A stretch of 64,000 nucleotides of DNA from an uncultured Lachnospiraceae bacterium (GCA_947625775.1 CANQPM010000001.1:124001-188000), one strand, 5' to 3'; counted from the stretch's first letter, positions 27,372 to 36,922 are shown. The notes: generated from the letters alone by a model not told the origin. Made by a program: numbers and translations.

Positions 27372-28458
27372 CTCCAACCTTCCTTTCTTCTGTTCGCTCA
27401 ATGTCCAGCCTCTGCGCCATTTCCTTTTGCTTTGACGGAAACAGGTGTGCATATTTGTAGGTTATATCGATACTTTCATGTCCTACCCGGTCAGCAATCG
27501 CTAATGCAGAAAATCCCATTTCAATCAACAAGGAAACATGAGAATGCCTTAAATCGTGTATCCGAATACGTTTTACTCCGGCTTCCTTCGCACCTCTATC
27601 CATTTCATGATGAAGATAATGTTTTGTCATATCAAACATCCGCTGGTCTGGCTGTATCTTATAAAGGGATTTCACATAATCGTGTATTTCTTCAGTAAGA
27701 AACTGCGGCATTTGAATGACACGGACGCTTTTCGGCGTTTTCGGGTCTGTTATCACATCTCTGCCCTTCAATCTCTGATAGGATTTTGTGATGGACAGCG
27801 TACCTTTTTCAAAGTCAAAATCTGCCGGAGTGAGCGCCAACAGCTCCCCTTCCCGTATACCACACCAGTAAAGGACTTCAAAAGCATAGAACGAACGGGG
27901 CTTATCCATCATGGCGTCAGCGAATTTCAGATACTCCTCTTTCGTCCAGAACAGCATTTCCTTGTGCTTCTCGCTCCCCATATTTCCAGCAATCGCCGCC
28001 GGATTCGATTTCAACCCATAATAGCGCACTCCATGATTGAATATGGCGCTTAACTGATTGTGCAGCGTTTTCAGATAGGTCGGGGAATAAGGCTTCCCAT
28101 TCCCGTCACGATAATTCAGCATTTCATTCTGCCACGCAATCACATCTTTCGGCTGCACATCACTCAGGCGTTTGTTTTTGAAATACGTCAGAATCTTTGT
28201 CCGAATAATGTGTTCTTTCGTAGACCAAGTGTTTTCACGGAGACGCTCCTTTTTATCTGTGATATAAATCTCAACAAATTTCTCAAAATCCATATTCAGG
28301 TCAGCCGCTTTCTGCATAAGAAATTCCCGTTCCCATGCAAGAGCTTCCTTCTTTGTCGGAAATCCCCGTTTCATCTTTTTCTGCTTCACGCCTTTCCAGT
28401 TTTCATAATAGAATGACACAAACCATGTGCCTTTCTCTGCGTCTTTATAAGCTGGCAT
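27355..28458 (-). CDS. Tyrosine-type site-specific integrase (element B)
   Basis: This 367-residue phage-type integrase appears intact. It has an N-terminal arm-binding domain (GTWFVSFYYENWKG, KRGFPTKKEALAWE), a core-binding domain (residues about 55-155), and a catalytic domain with CGIREGELLALTPADF (Arg), HDLRHSHVSLLIEMG (His-x-x-Arg) and the Tyr in HESIDITYKYAHL. It catalyses integration and excision of element B, with the upstream xis product. The ATG at 28458 follows GAAGGGAAG. It is a paralogue of the truncated integrase of element A and could act on that element's ends in trans. Confidence 0.93.
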   Translation of the reverse strand: MPAYKDAEKGTWFVSFYYENWKGVKQKKMKRGFPTKKEALAWEREFLMQKAADLNMDFEKFVEIYITDKKERLRENTWSTKEHIIRTKILTYFKNKRLSDVQPKDVIAWQNEMLNYRDGNGKPYSPTYLKTLHNQLSAIFNHGVRYYGLKSNPAAIAGNMGSEKHKEMLFWTKEEYLKFADAMMDKPRSFYAFEVLYWCGIREGELLALTPADFDFEKGTLSITKSYQRLKGRDVITDPKTPKSVRVIQMPQFLTEEIHDYVKSLYKIQPDQRMFDMTKHYLHHEMDRGAKEAGVKRIRIHDLRHSHVSLLIEMGFSALAIADRVGHESIDITYKYAHLFPSKQKEMAQRLDIERTEERKVGDGKSA

Positions 28459-28462
28459 ATTA

Positions 28463-28654
28463 TCACTTCCCTTCTCCACTCATGCCATACACTTTTTCAT
28501 GGTAATACTGGCGGCTTACCCGTCCGATTACTGTTGTATAGCCTTTTTTCTTTAATTCCTCGTTCCACTGATGAATCATGCGGTATGCCAGAGATTTTGA
28601 AATTCCCAGTTCCGCAGCTACTTCATCCGCTTTGATAAATACCGTACTTGCCAT
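28463..28654 (-). CDS. Excisionase-like helix-turn-helix protein (element B)
   Basis: The 63-residue protein (FIKADEVAAELGISKSLAYRMI, then GYTTVIGRVSRQYYHEKVYG) is a small winged-helix DNA-binding protein, paralogous to that of element A. It lies 4 bases ahead of the integrase gene and should direct excision. The start at 28654 has AAGGAG 6 bases upstream; the longer open frame upstream is not conserved. The GC-rich 28655-28800 stretch ahead of it shows nothing else certain. Confidence 0.8.
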   Translation of the reverse strand: MASTVFIKADEVAAELGISKSLAYRMIHQWNEELKKKGYTTVIGRVSRQYYHEKVYGMSGEGK

Positions 28655-28922
28655 AGGCAACTCCTTTCTTGTTTCAATCGACTTGCAGTTACAGCCGTTC
28701 TCCCTCCCTGGCTCCTTGCAGGCAACCCTTCCCGGCGCTGTGCCGTCCCCTTGCGGGGCGCTCGCTTCCTTTCGGAAGGTCATGGCGGTTTATTCCAGTT
28801 TGGCGGTCATTCAATTTTTACTAAGCAATTTTGTTTATCTTTCATTTTATATGATACTAAACATTTTCTGTTAAGTCAAGTGGCTTGCAAGAAAAATATT
28901 AAATATTTTTGTTTAGTTTCTC

Positions 28923-28951
28923 TTGTGTTTCTTGTTTCTACATGATATACT
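28923..28951 (+). promoter_or_regulatory. Promoter of the element B XRE regulator gene
   Basis: TTGTGT (28923-28928) and TATACT (28946-28951) are spaced by 17, ahead of the regulator gene, matching the position and -10 of the element A copy. TACTAAAC and TTTGTTTAG half-sites flank it. Confidence 0.6.
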
Positions 28952-28987
28952 AAATTCAACAAATTTGTTTAGTCAGGAGGTTTGCAT

Positions 28988-29491
28988 ATGGCAGTAGGAG
29001 ACCGTATCAAACGTGTGCGTAATTTCCGGGGTATGACGCAAAAGGAATTAGGCGTTTCTGTGGGCTTTGACGAAAAGAGTGCCGACATTCGCATAGCACA
29101 GTATGAAAGCAACACCCGCACTCCCAAAGAGGATTTACTTCGCAAAATTGCAGAAGTGCTGGATGTAAACTATCGTTCTCTGTACGAGCCGACTTTGTAC
29201 GCTGCAGAGGACATTATGTACACCCTCTTTGAATTGGACGAGCATTACCCCGGCACTCGGATTTATGAAGTCACAGATACTACCGACCCGGACTTCCCGG
29301 AAAAGCATATGGCTGTCAGTTTCCGTTACCGTCTGCTGGACGAATTTCTGCAAGAATGGCAGCTTCGCAAAAGACAATTATCCAGCGGCGAGATTACCAA
29401 AGAAGAATATCAGGAATGGAAGCTGAACTGGCCGCAGACCGCAGACGACTGCGGCAAGCATGAACCGCATAAAAAATGGAGAAAAGAATAG
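28988..29491 (+). CDS. XRE-family regulator (element B)
   Basis: This 167-residue regulator has a Cro/C1-type helix-turn-helix at residues 1-60 (GDRIKRVRNFRGMTQKELGVSVG, IRIAQYESNTRTPKEDLLRKIA) and a C-terminal domain ending with SSGEITKEEYQEWKLNWP. It is divergent from xis/int and is the element B counterpart of the regulator at 22103. It likely represses the excision and mobilization genes. The ATG at 28988 has GGAGG 7 bases upstream; an in-frame TTG two codons earlier is less likely. Confidence 0.88.
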   Translation: MAVGDRIKRVRNFRGMTQKELGVSVGFDEKSADIRIAQYESNTRTPKEDLLRKIAEVLDVNYRSLYEPTLYAAEDIMYTLFELDEHYPGTRIYEVTDTTDPDFPEKHMAVSFRYRLLDEFLQEWQLRKRQLSSGEITKEEYQEWKLNWPQTADDCGKHEPHKKWRKE

Positions 29492-29504
29492 AGACATAAA
29501 AACA

Positions 29505-29542
29505 GCCCCCTGAAAAACTTACCGTTTTCCAGAGGGCATTTT
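29505..29542 (+). terminator. Intrinsic terminator after XRE gene
   Basis: A 14-base arm (29505-29518) pairs with 29524-29537 with few mismatches (GCCCCCTGAAAAAC with GTTTTCCAGAGGGC), then ATTTTC. It ends the element B regulator transcript. Confidence 0.85.
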
Positions 29543-29575
29543 CATGTCTCTCTATAATAATGTGTGGCTTTTGAA

Positions 29576-29594
29576 TAGTATCAAATTAGTATCA
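29576..29594 (+). repeat. Period-11 paired repeat, putative right end of element B
   Basis: TAGTATCA occurs at 29576-29583 and 29587-29594 around AAT, matching the pair at 22954-22972. The following 230 bases are AT-rich with repeated AATGCAA motifs (about 29758-29776) and no gene; they may be part of the next element's end or a replication region, but nothing definite is seen. Confidence 0.55.
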
Positions 29595-29825
29595 AAAGGC
29601 ACTTGCAACCTCAAAGAATGGCTTAAAATCAAGGTTTTTTGAGGTTCCTGCATTATTCAAACTCCAGACCGACAGTTACGGTTATTAAAGAGTTTTGCTG
29701 ATTTTTAGGCGTTTTCAAGCAATATAAGCAAATAAAACTCAATATAAAAAAATTAAATAATGCAATAAAAATGCAATCTGCACAATAGATTCTGTTTGCA
29801 TTGGCAACCAACTTCAATATCAACC

Positions 29826-29858
29826 AAGTAGGCGTTCTGTAAGAGCGTCTACTTTTTT
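29826..29858 (+). terminator. Terminator-like hairpin just ahead of the replication-type gene
   Basis: AAGTAGGCG (29826-29834) pairs with CGTCTACTT (29846-29854), followed by a T-run to 29858. It lies directly before the ribosome site of the next gene, so it could act as a leader attenuator or stop read-in from upstream. A related sequence (AAGTAGACGTTC) closes the same operon at 31586. Confidence 0.6.
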
Positions 29859-29873
29859 ATGAAAGGACAAAAT

Positions 29874-31031
29874 ATGGACTACCAATTAGAAATCAAACAA
29901 ATTGTGGACTACCCACGATGCCGCATTTATCGTGAGTTCTTCCGCACACTTATGGCAGATAGGGACATCCGCACCAGTGGAAGTTCCTATCTTTTTTATT
30001 ACATGACTCTATGCTCTTATGCCAACTTCCGCTCCTCATACCGCAGGATAGAAGGAATCTCCTACCTGATTGAACCGGGAGAATGGATCTGCAAAACCTC
30101 AGAGCTGGCAGAATGGTTCCGTACCCGCTTCCAGCATCAGGCTATCTCCATTCTGGATTTTCTTCAGGAGCAGCACTACATCAGCTATACAAGACTTGGC
30201 AGAGGCAGCCTGATAAAATTCAGCATTACCGGATGGAATAAAAACAACACATCACTGGATTACAATTACCCATGTCTGAAGGATGTGGGTTTTTTCTTTT
30301 TCCCAGTTGCCGCTGTACACGAACTGATCAGCATGGGCAGATGCTCGGAAATGGATATTGTGCTGGATTTATGGATTCACGCTATCTATAACGATGAGCA
30401 GGTACAGGGTTCCGACATCGGTCCAGTGGTCTACTTTCGCAACTGCACCGGCAATCCGCTGGTCAGCTACACGGAGCTTGCCCTGCGATGGGGAATTTCC
30501 AAATCCACAGTAAGCAGGATACTCAACAAACTGCAGGACAAGGAATATCTTTCGCTGGTGTCCTTTACCGGACGGCATGGCAGCGTCATCTATCTGTGCA
30601 GCTATCTGTCTACCATGTTCAATACCAGTGATGTGATGATTGATAAAGAGGAGGTTTCTATGACATTTCAGGTTCCCGTACATCTTCCCGATGCTGTTTC
30701 CATGGAAGATGCCAAAATTAAAGATGAACAGATACTTATTGAGGATAACAACAGCGTTTCATCGCAGGCGGCTTGCGTTTCAGATTCGCACATTCGCAGC
30801 GTTGTCCGAAAAGTTGCCCAAATCCTTGCGGCACAAGGGGTTTCCTGCTGTGAATGCCCCAGAACACAATATAAGTTATATCCCTTATCCGACTGCGAGG
30901 ATGGTAAATACAGGTATTCTCTACAGATTAGCTGTCCGGATAGGGATATTCGGTATCACTTTGAACTCACTCTGCTCCCGCTGGAGGCAAAGGAACACAT
31001 ACCATCACATACAAATCAGGAAAGGAAGTAA
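29874..31031 (+). CDS. Winged-helix replication-type protein (RepA/DnaD-like)
   Basis: The 385-residue protein has an N-terminal region typical of plasmid replication or DnaD-like proteins (residues 5-110, including YLIEPGEWICKTSELAEWF). There is a clear helix-turn-helix near residues 200-225 (ELALRWGISKSTVSRILNKL, MarR/IclR-like winged helix). The C-terminal 120 residues contain ECPRTQYKLYPLSDCEDGKYRY. It probably binds DNA at the element's origin or controls it. The ATG at 29874 with AAAGGA is preferred over the ATG at 29859, which lies inside the hairpin T-run. It is the first gene of the large element. No relaxase or polymerase motif is present. Confidence 0.6.
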   Translation: MDYQLEIKQIVDYPRCRIYREFFRTLMADRDIRTSGSSYLFYYMTLCSYANFRSSYRRIEGISYLIEPGEWICKTSELAEWFRTRFQHQAISILDFLQEQHYISYTRLGRGSLIKFSITGWNKNNTSLDYNYPCLKDVGFFFFPVAAVHELISMGRCSEMDIVLDLWIHAIYNDEQVQGSDIGPVVYFRNCTGNPLVSYTELALRWGISKSTVSRILNKLQDKEYLSLVSFTGRHGSVIYLCSYLSTMFNTSDVMIDKEEVSMTFQVPVHLPDAVSMEDAKIKDEQILIEDNNSVSSQAACVSDSHIRSVVRKVAQILAAQGVSCCECPRTQYKLYPLSDCEDGKYRYSLQISCPDRDIRYHFELTLLPLEAKEHIPSHTNQERK

Positions 31032-31036
31032 TCATT

Positions 31037-31591
31037 ATGGCAAATACCAGAAAAAATCAAAATATCCCCGCAGAGCAGGAAAACCCTTTATTCCACGACA
31101 CATGGAAGCTTTTAAAGAACTACCGGGATGCGGTCTGGAACCTGGAGCTTGCTGTCCAGCAAGTCCGCAATTCCTTTGAGATTGAGTTTGGAAGCAGTAT
31201 TGATGAGTTCCTTGACTCCATCTATCTGGCCGGAGCCGACATTGGCGGTACCAAACTGGAAAACTATGCAAAGAGCATTGAGCGCAGCAACAAGATGCTC
31301 AATCTGCTAAACTCTGCAGTAGACATCCTGCGCAGCAAGCACAAGCATGGAGAACAATATTACTGGATCCTTTACTACAGTTACCTGTCTCCTCAACAGC
31401 TTCAAAATACGGACGAAATTATAGAAAAATTAGAACCACACATTACAAATATCTCAAAGCGTACATATTACCGTAAACGTCCAGAAGCAGTTGAAGCACT
31501 CAGTTCTGTCCTTTGGGGCTACACTTCAAAGGATTGTCTGAAGATGCTCAACAAGTTCTTTCCCGATAATAAATATATAAGTCATAAGTAG
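31037..31591 (+). CDS. Hypothetical helical protein downstream of the replication-type gene
   Basis: This 184-residue, predominantly helical protein begins with a polar stretch. The middle (residues 20-100) is a probable coiled coil, and the end carries KRTYYRKRPEAVEALSSVLWG, resembling the sigma-4/ArpU-like helix-turn-helix endings of phage late regulators. It lies 5 bases after the preceding gene, so the two form an operon. Its stop lies inside the hairpin at 31586-31630. A role in replication control or late gene activation is possible but unproven. Confidence 0.55.
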   Translation: MANTRKNQNIPAEQENPLFHDTWKLLKNYRDAVWNLELAVQQVRNSFEIEFGSSIDEFLDSIYLAGADIGGTKLENYAKSIERSNKMLNLLNSAVDILRSKHKHGEQYYWILYYSYLSPQQLQNTDEIIEKLEPHITNISKRTYYRKRPEAVEALSSVLWGYTSKDCLKMLNKFFPDNKYISHK

Positions 31592-31630
31592 ACGTTCAAA
31601 ATTGGGCAAAACAAAGGTGAATGTCTACTT
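31586..31630 (+). terminator. Inverted repeat closing the two-gene operon
   Basis: AAGTAGACGTTCA (31586-31598) pairs with TGAATGTCTACTT (31618-31630). It overlaps the stop codon on one side, and its last two bases begin the insertion sequence on the other, so the IS landed at the foot of the hairpin and removed any T-run. Confidence 0.6.
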
Positions 31631-33240
31631 AGTGTCTGCTGATTAAGCAGATATCTGTAACTTCCAATTCTTACATCTGCTCCGATCATACCAGAATCGG
31701 AACAAATGCAAAACCGCACAAAGTATTCGCCTCTGAATCCTAAACAGATTCGTCACGAATACAGATAATGCGATAGAAGTTAGCTGCGTTTCTTCCAGTT
31801 TTGTGGTAATGCAGTTCATACCATAGCAGTGTTTGCTCAGGCTGAAGGTGCGCTCCACTTCGATTCTATCGGTATTATCCTGACACTCTTGTTTTTTATC
31901 AACTTTTGCTGTAGCACTTGGTCTTCCCAACTTTGGCCCTGATAACCGGATTCCTTGCTCCCTGCAATAGCTCCTGTTTTCCCTGGTCCGGTATATCTGA
32001 TCTGCCAGAACACGTTCTGGATAATAACCGATACGCTCTTTGAAACGTTCGATTGCTTCAATCAGACAGGTGCTCTCATTGTATGCCTCGAATGATATTT
32101 TTTCAATTCGCCCATAACCTTCACTGTCAAGACTGAGATCAAATTTTGCACCAAATTCAACAGGCGCTTTGACCTTCCCCCCTGACTATCGGTCGAAGCC
32201 ATGGCTGCGAAATGCTTACAATACGATGCTCCACAGAATGGACTCTGTTATCATACATATACTGTTGCTGTTCATACAGTTTGATGACGGTAAGATATAT
32301 GTCGATATCCTTACCTGTCATGGCGTATCCATCACTCATGAACTGTTCCAGATACCGGAGATCCCTTTTCACATATGCAAGCTGTCTGCGGAGTACGCTG
32401 CGGATTTTCTTTGCCGTATGCTTTCTGCTCTTGGCAAATGCAAGATACTCTTTTCTGGCACGTTTGCGGTATCTTCTGGGCAGCTTAAAACCATAACATT
32501 TACAGTAACGGTAAATGACGTTTTCCAACTTTTCTCTTGCTTCATTCAAAAGCGAGATATCCTGCGGATAACGGATGTTGGCAGGTGCGCAGGTTGCATC
32601 AGGGGTCAGCGTTCCTTTGTTTGTATCTTCTTTTGCAGTACCATCATCACTGGTTTTTCCTCCGGATGGAGGAGTATGGTCATCTTTGTTATCATCCTTA
32701 TGATCAAGAAGATACTCATTTACTTCCATCAGCATCTCTGCTGAAATGCGTTTGCGGAAAAGAACCAGTGTACTTGCATCAAACGGAGCTTCTTCCCGAA
32801 AGCCGGGAAGCCCAATAAAGTATTGCAGATACGGATTCTCGGCGATCTGCTCCACGAGTTCACGGTCGGAATACTGAAACCTGGTCTGAATGATCAGAGC
32901 TCCCAAAGCCATACGGAGAGGCTTGGCGACATTACCCATATCGCTTGGAAACAGCCTGGCGTATTTTACTTCAAACTCATCCCATGGGATTCGGTCAGCC
33001 AATTTGACCCAGCGGTTATCTTGATTCATGTAGAGACCCATGGGTTGATTGAAATCGAAGAATGAATGCTGTTACTTATCAATCGGTTTGTACATTGATT
33101 TAGCCTCTTTATACTTAAAGTCTGTAAGAAAACTGCAAGAAAAACGATTTGAATTCATTAAAATCCCTGCAATCATTATAACAGAAAATGAGGAAAAAGT
33201 CAGTAAAATCAAGTGTTCTAGCTTAATCAGCAGACACTAA
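31629..33240 (-). mobile_element. IS1182-like insertion sequence with 20-bp terminal inverted repeats
   Basis: Exact 20-base inverted repeats bound the element: TTAGTGTCTGCTGATTAAGC at 31629-31648 and its complement at 33221-33240. The single transposase reading frame lies inside on the minus strand. It is inserted between the replication-type operon and the RiPP cluster. Flanks do not show a long target duplication; a TA or TTA overlap cannot be excluded. Confidence 0.85.
31643..33041 (-). pseudogene. IS1182-family transposase, one frameshift
   Basis: The minus-strand transposase begins MGLYMNQDNRWVKLADRIPW and includes the N-terminal DUF772-like domain (PLRMALGALIIQTRFQYSDRELV, FDASTLVLFRKR). 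The C-terminal DDE half continues in another frame from about 32180 to 31643 (EQGIRLSGPKLGRPSA, DRIEVERTFSLSKHCYG). The break is a single base in a run of six C (32177-32182 on the plus strand); joining the frames gives a protein of normal family length (about 465 residues). Either the gene is dead or slippage at the G6/C6 run yields some full-length product. No other damage was noticed. Confidence 0.85.
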
Positions 33241-33318
33241 TAATTAAGAAACCAAAAAATATGCTTTTTACGACAGTATAGCATCTCTAATCGGCAGCTT
33301 CTTAATAAAGTCTAAAAA

Positions 33319-33621
33319 TTACTTTATATGGCTTATGTTAATTCCTTTATTCTTCATAGTATTTATAAATCTTTCTGCATTAAAGACTAAAAATTTATAT
33401 GTTTTTCCTTTGTACTGCTCTATTGTAACGATACGAGGGAAAATAAAGAGTTTAGTTTTATAGAGAATTCTCTTCATATTAGTATACGGTATTTCTATTC
33501 TTTTAAATTCATCTTCAACAGATGCCTTCTGGCATCTAAATAAAAAGTACTCATCAGTTAATCTAATCGCCCCTCCTTGTACCCCATAATAACATACACT
33601 TGCATAATAGTTTTCTTCCAT
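33319..33621 (-). CDS. Small PH-like (YcxB/bPH-type) protein in RiPP cluster
   Basis: This 100-residue beta-rich protein contains GGAIRLTDEYFLFRCQ, EIPYTNMKRILYKTK and YKFLVFNAERFINTMK, the strand-helix pattern of bacterial PH-like or GRAM-like domains. It has no membrane helix and no catalytic motif. It is 26 bases downstream of the ABC transporter gene on the same strand and shares its AT-rich composition, so it is probably the last gene of the peptide operon. It may serve immunity or assist export, though this is only suggested by position. Confidence 0.6.
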   Translation of the reverse strand: MEENYYASVCYYGVQGGAIRLTDEYFLFRCQKASVEDEFKRIEIPYTNMKRILYKTKLFIFPRIVTIEQYKGKTYKFLVFNAERFINTMKNKGINISHIK

Positions 33622-33647
33622 AAGTTTTCACTCTTCCTTACTACAAG

Positions 33648-35453
33648 TTACTTGTGTTGTTCCGCAAAGATTTTAGCATAAATACCACTTGTTTTCAATA
33701 AACTTTTATGTGAACCACTTTCCATTAACATTCCATTCTGTAATACTAATATCTTATCTGCCCTTTCAGCTATTGATAACTCATGCGTAATAAATATAAC
33801 TGTACTATTTAAATTGAATATAATCTCATTTATCTTGCTTTTTGATATCTGATCTAATGCACTTGTTGGTTCATCAAATATATATAATCCAGTTTTTTTA
33901 TTGAGTGCCCTTGATATGCAAATTTTTTGTTCCTCACCTCCAGAAAAATTTATTCCCTCATCATAAAATTCTTTTGTAAGATGTGTATTTAGTGCATTTG
34001 GTAATATTGAGATTTTTTCCATTAAATTCAATTTCTTTAACGTATCGTAAGTTTCTTTTCTTAATTCATCTTCAAATGCGATATTTTCTTTTATGGTATA
34101 AGCATACACATGGTGATCTTGAAAGACTACCCCTATATTATTTTGTATATCCTCTAACTTGTATTCTTTTATATTGTTATCATTTATATATATTTCTCCT
34201 TTATCAGGTTCGTATAAACGCAAAAGTAATTTAAGTAAAGTCGTTTTCCCTGAACCATTAAGTCCTATAACTGCCACTTTCTCTCCAGGCTCTATAGTGA
34301 ATGACATGTTTGATAAAGTATTCTTATTTGAGTTAGGATAAGAAAAATACAAATTCTTCACTTCAACTTTAATTGGATTACTAACATTAAATTTTATAAA
34401 TTCTTTTTTCTCAAACTCATTTCCTTTATAATTATATATATATTTAAAATCATCTATATACATACTATTACTATACAAGCTAGATGTTGTATTTAAAAAT
34501 TGATTTAATATATTTTGTAATTGTGTTACCGAACTTGATAATGCCGTAAAATCAGATATTTTATAAATTCCCCACCATACTCTTGCGAATAAAATAATCA
34601 TCATTATAGCAGATATACTAATTGTAAAGAGTGTAATCATTGTATTAATCACTGCTACTTTTAAGCCATATTTTTTCAATATTCCTATTATATCTCTCAG
34701 AGATTTTGTATAATATTTTTTACCTGTTGCAGTAATATCACTGCATTTAATATCTTTTCCATAATCTGGTACGTATAACACCCTTTTAATATAATTTTGT
34801 TTTCTTGAAATTGGTGTCAATATAACATTTGTCTTATAATTTAATTTTGTCATAATTAATGATTGAATAAAATTAGCAAGTACCCCTAATAAAGCAAACA
34901 AAATTATGATGCCATCCATTGATATGATAAGTGACGACAATGAGATAATGCCTATTATGCTGGCACATATACTAAAGAACATATTAAATACACTGTGCGT
35001 TATAGTATCTACCTGATTCAATGCCCTAGTGTATTTATTATAAAAATCAGGATTTTCCAAATCACAATAATTAAATTTTTTGGCTTTATCTATGAATACT
35101 TCATTCATATATTGATTAATTTTTGATGCAAAAATTGGCTCAATTAATGTTGCATTCCAAACCGAAAAAATGTTTGGAATTAATTGTATTCCCATTAATA
35201 CAAAAATCATAAATAATACTTTTTTGAAGCTTTCTATACTTTTTGTAGAATTACTTTCAACTAAAAAAATGATGTTTCTTGTAATAACTATATTTATGGT
35301 TGGAATGATAGAATTTATAATCGTCATAAAAAGCTTTAAAACAAATCGGCTCTTAGACAATTTCCAAACAATTTTCAAAACAAAAATATTATTTTCTAAT
35401 ATTTTAAATATAGATATCTTTTTTTCGCTTTTGGTTCTCAACTTTACCACCAC
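33648..35453 (-). CDS. ABC exporter (fused permease-ATPase) of the RiPP cluster
   Basis: The 601-residue half-transporter has a six-helix membrane domain (residues about 35-330) and an ATPase domain with Walker A GLNGSGKTTL near 395, a Q-loop VVFQDHHVYAY near 435, the signature INFSGGEEQKICISRAL near 500 and Walker B GLYIFDEPTSALD near 520. There is no N-terminal C39 peptidase domain, so it cannot remove a double-Gly leader by itself. It should export the product of the adjacent radical SAM-modified precursor. It lies downstream of the maturase gene by 120 bases. AT content is far higher than in the flanking transfer genes, indicating recent acquisition of the cluster. Confidence 0.9.
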   Translation of the reverse strand: MVVKLRTKSEKKISIFKILENNIFVLKIVWKLSKSRFVLKLFMTIINSIIPTINIVITRNIIFLVESNSTKSIESFKKVLFMIFVLMGIQLIPNIFSVWNATLIEPIFASKINQYMNEVFIDKAKKFNYCDLENPDFYNKYTRALNQVDTITHSVFNMFFSICASIIGIISLSSLIISMDGIIILFALLGVLANFIQSLIMTKLNYKTNVILTPISRKQNYIKRVLYVPDYGKDIKCSDITATGKKYYTKSLRDIIGILKKYGLKVAVINTMITLFTISISAIMMIILFARVWWGIYKISDFTALSSSVTQLQNILNQFLNTTSSLYSNSMYIDDFKYIYNYKGNEFEKKEFIKFNVSNPIKVEVKNLYFSYPNSNKNTLSNMSFTIEPGEKVAVIGLNGSGKTTLLKLLLRLYEPDKGEIYINDNNIKEYKLEDIQNNIGVVFQDHHVYAYTIKENIAFEDELRKETYDTLKKLNLMEKISILPNALNTHLTKEFYDEGINFSGGEEQKICISRALNKKTGLYIFDEPTSALDQISKSKINEIIFNLNSTVIFITHELSIAERADKILVLQNGMLMESGSHKSLLKTSGIYAKIFAEQHK

Positions 35454-35573
35454 AAATCCTACTACCTATCAAATTGCTGTTAACTCAAACTTCATGTTTA
35501 TTAAAAAATAAAGTTTGAGTTAACAAATGATACCATAAAGCATGCGTCTCTAATTCATGCCAAAAATATTCTT

Positions 35574-36893
35574 CTAATTCTTTTGCTCACTTAAACATTT
35601 TATTAACTGTTTTTCTATTACTCCCTTAATTTTAAAACATCCTGATGCATGATAAGTACCTGTTTTTGCATAACTAACCATACCACACCCACCACCACAA
35701 GATGGTAAATATACGCATTTCTTACATTCTTCGTTTTCAACTGGATTATGTGTCATCCAATCATAATATGCATATTGTATATCTACTAGTTGTCCGTTTT
35801 CGTTCAATCTTCCTATTAAATGTTCCTTCTCTCCCGCATGTTCCCAGCACTTATAAACTTCACAATTAGGTGTTACTGTGTATTGGTTATCACTATACAA
35901 TCCACAGTACATCCATCGGCGCATCGGGCGTATATTGTAATAAAAACCTTGATTTTCTGCTACTTTCCATAATTCATATAAAACACTACCTATTTCACCC
36001 TCTACAAAACAATTACTAGAATACGCCGCACATGATTCTGTTAATCCTCTCACAATTCCAAAATCTACTGTACAATTCGTCAAATCCAATCCATTTTTTC
36101 CTATATAATTTAAAAGTTCATAAGTAGCTCCTATGTTTATTTTATCAATGTTAATGCGAATTACCGTATTAAATGTTTTTAAATCTCCAACTTTCATATT
36201 TAACATTTTAAGCACATCGATAATTTTATCAAATGAGCCCTTTCCCTGTTTGTCTATTCTCCTAGAATCATGTATCTCCTTTATTCCATCTAATGTTATC
36301 TGAATAGATTTACAATTGAAACTAAGTAATTTATCCAATATTGCTTCATTTAAAAGAGTGCCATTTGTTATAATTGATGAGGAGAAACAAATCGCATTCT
36401 CATTGCAATAAGTCATTATTTTTTCCAATATATAAAATCCTATTTCAATATTTACTAATGGTTCCCCTCCAAAAAGGTTAATCATTACATTCTCAGCCTT
36501 TTTTATCGTCGCAAGCTTTATAATAAATTCAATGTATCGATTTGCTTGTTCTTTTGACATACTCTGAACATCTGTTTTTTCTCCCTCAAAACAGTATACA
36601 CACTTCAAGTTGCAAGCCCATGTTAACAGCACTGTAGAGTTTATCGAATTAGAAGAATATTTCTCATGTGAATGAAAATAGCTGAAAATTCTACTTTCAT
36701 CCACATTATCATTTATAATAATCCCGTACTGAATAAATATCTGCTTTACATCATCTTCTAATTTATCAATTTGATTGTCTTTTATCTTATTCGCAGTATC
36801 CTTATCTATTTCAATACAATGTCCTTGTAATGTATTAAATAATACAATTCTATTTTTATCAGGTACTACTAAGTTATATCTTGAAAATTTCAA
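35574..36893 (-). CDS. Radical SAM/SPASM peptide maturase
   Basis: The 439-residue enzyme begins with a short RiPP-recognition-like region (residues 1-85), then the radical SAM cluster motif CNLKCVYC near residue 93. The next block, INLFGGEPL, is a typical SAM-binding segment. The C-terminal SPASM-type cysteines are in CEVYKCWEHAG, CKKCVYLPSCGGGCG and GCFKIKG, which should hold auxiliary 4Fe-4S clusters. Such enzymes form thioether or carbon-carbon bonds in ribosomal peptides. The adjacent Cys-rich precursor is the obvious substrate. The gene follows the precursor gene after a 14-bp hairpin, which may set their expression ratio. The chemistry and sites are not readable from sequence. Confidence 0.9.
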   Translation of the reverse strand: MKFSRYNLVVPDKNRIVLFNTLQGHCIEIDKDTANKIKDNQIDKLEDDVKQIFIQYGIIINDNVDESRIFSYFHSHEKYSSNSINSTVLLTWACNLKCVYCFEGEKTDVQSMSKEQANRYIEFIIKLATIKKAENVMINLFGGEPLVNIEIGFYILEKIMTYCNENAICFSSSIITNGTLLNEAILDKLLSFNCKSIQITLDGIKEIHDSRRIDKQGKGSFDKIIDVLKMLNMKVGDLKTFNTVIRINIDKINIGATYELLNYIGKNGLDLTNCTVDFGIVRGLTESCAAYSSNCFVEGEIGSVLYELWKVAENQGFYYNIRPMRRWMYCGLYSDNQYTVTPNCEVYKCWEHAGEKEHLIGRLNENGQLVDIQYAYYDWMTHNPVENEECKKCVYLPSCGGGCGMVSYAKTGTYHASGCFKIKGVIEKQLIKCLSEQKN

Positions 36894-36922
36894 AAAAACA
36901 CCCCCTAAAATGTACTAATCAC

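Noticed and set aside
29595-29825. Replication origin with iterons
   Set aside because: The stretch is AT-rich with a few AATGCAA motifs, but they are not regularly spaced, so an origin cannot be supported.
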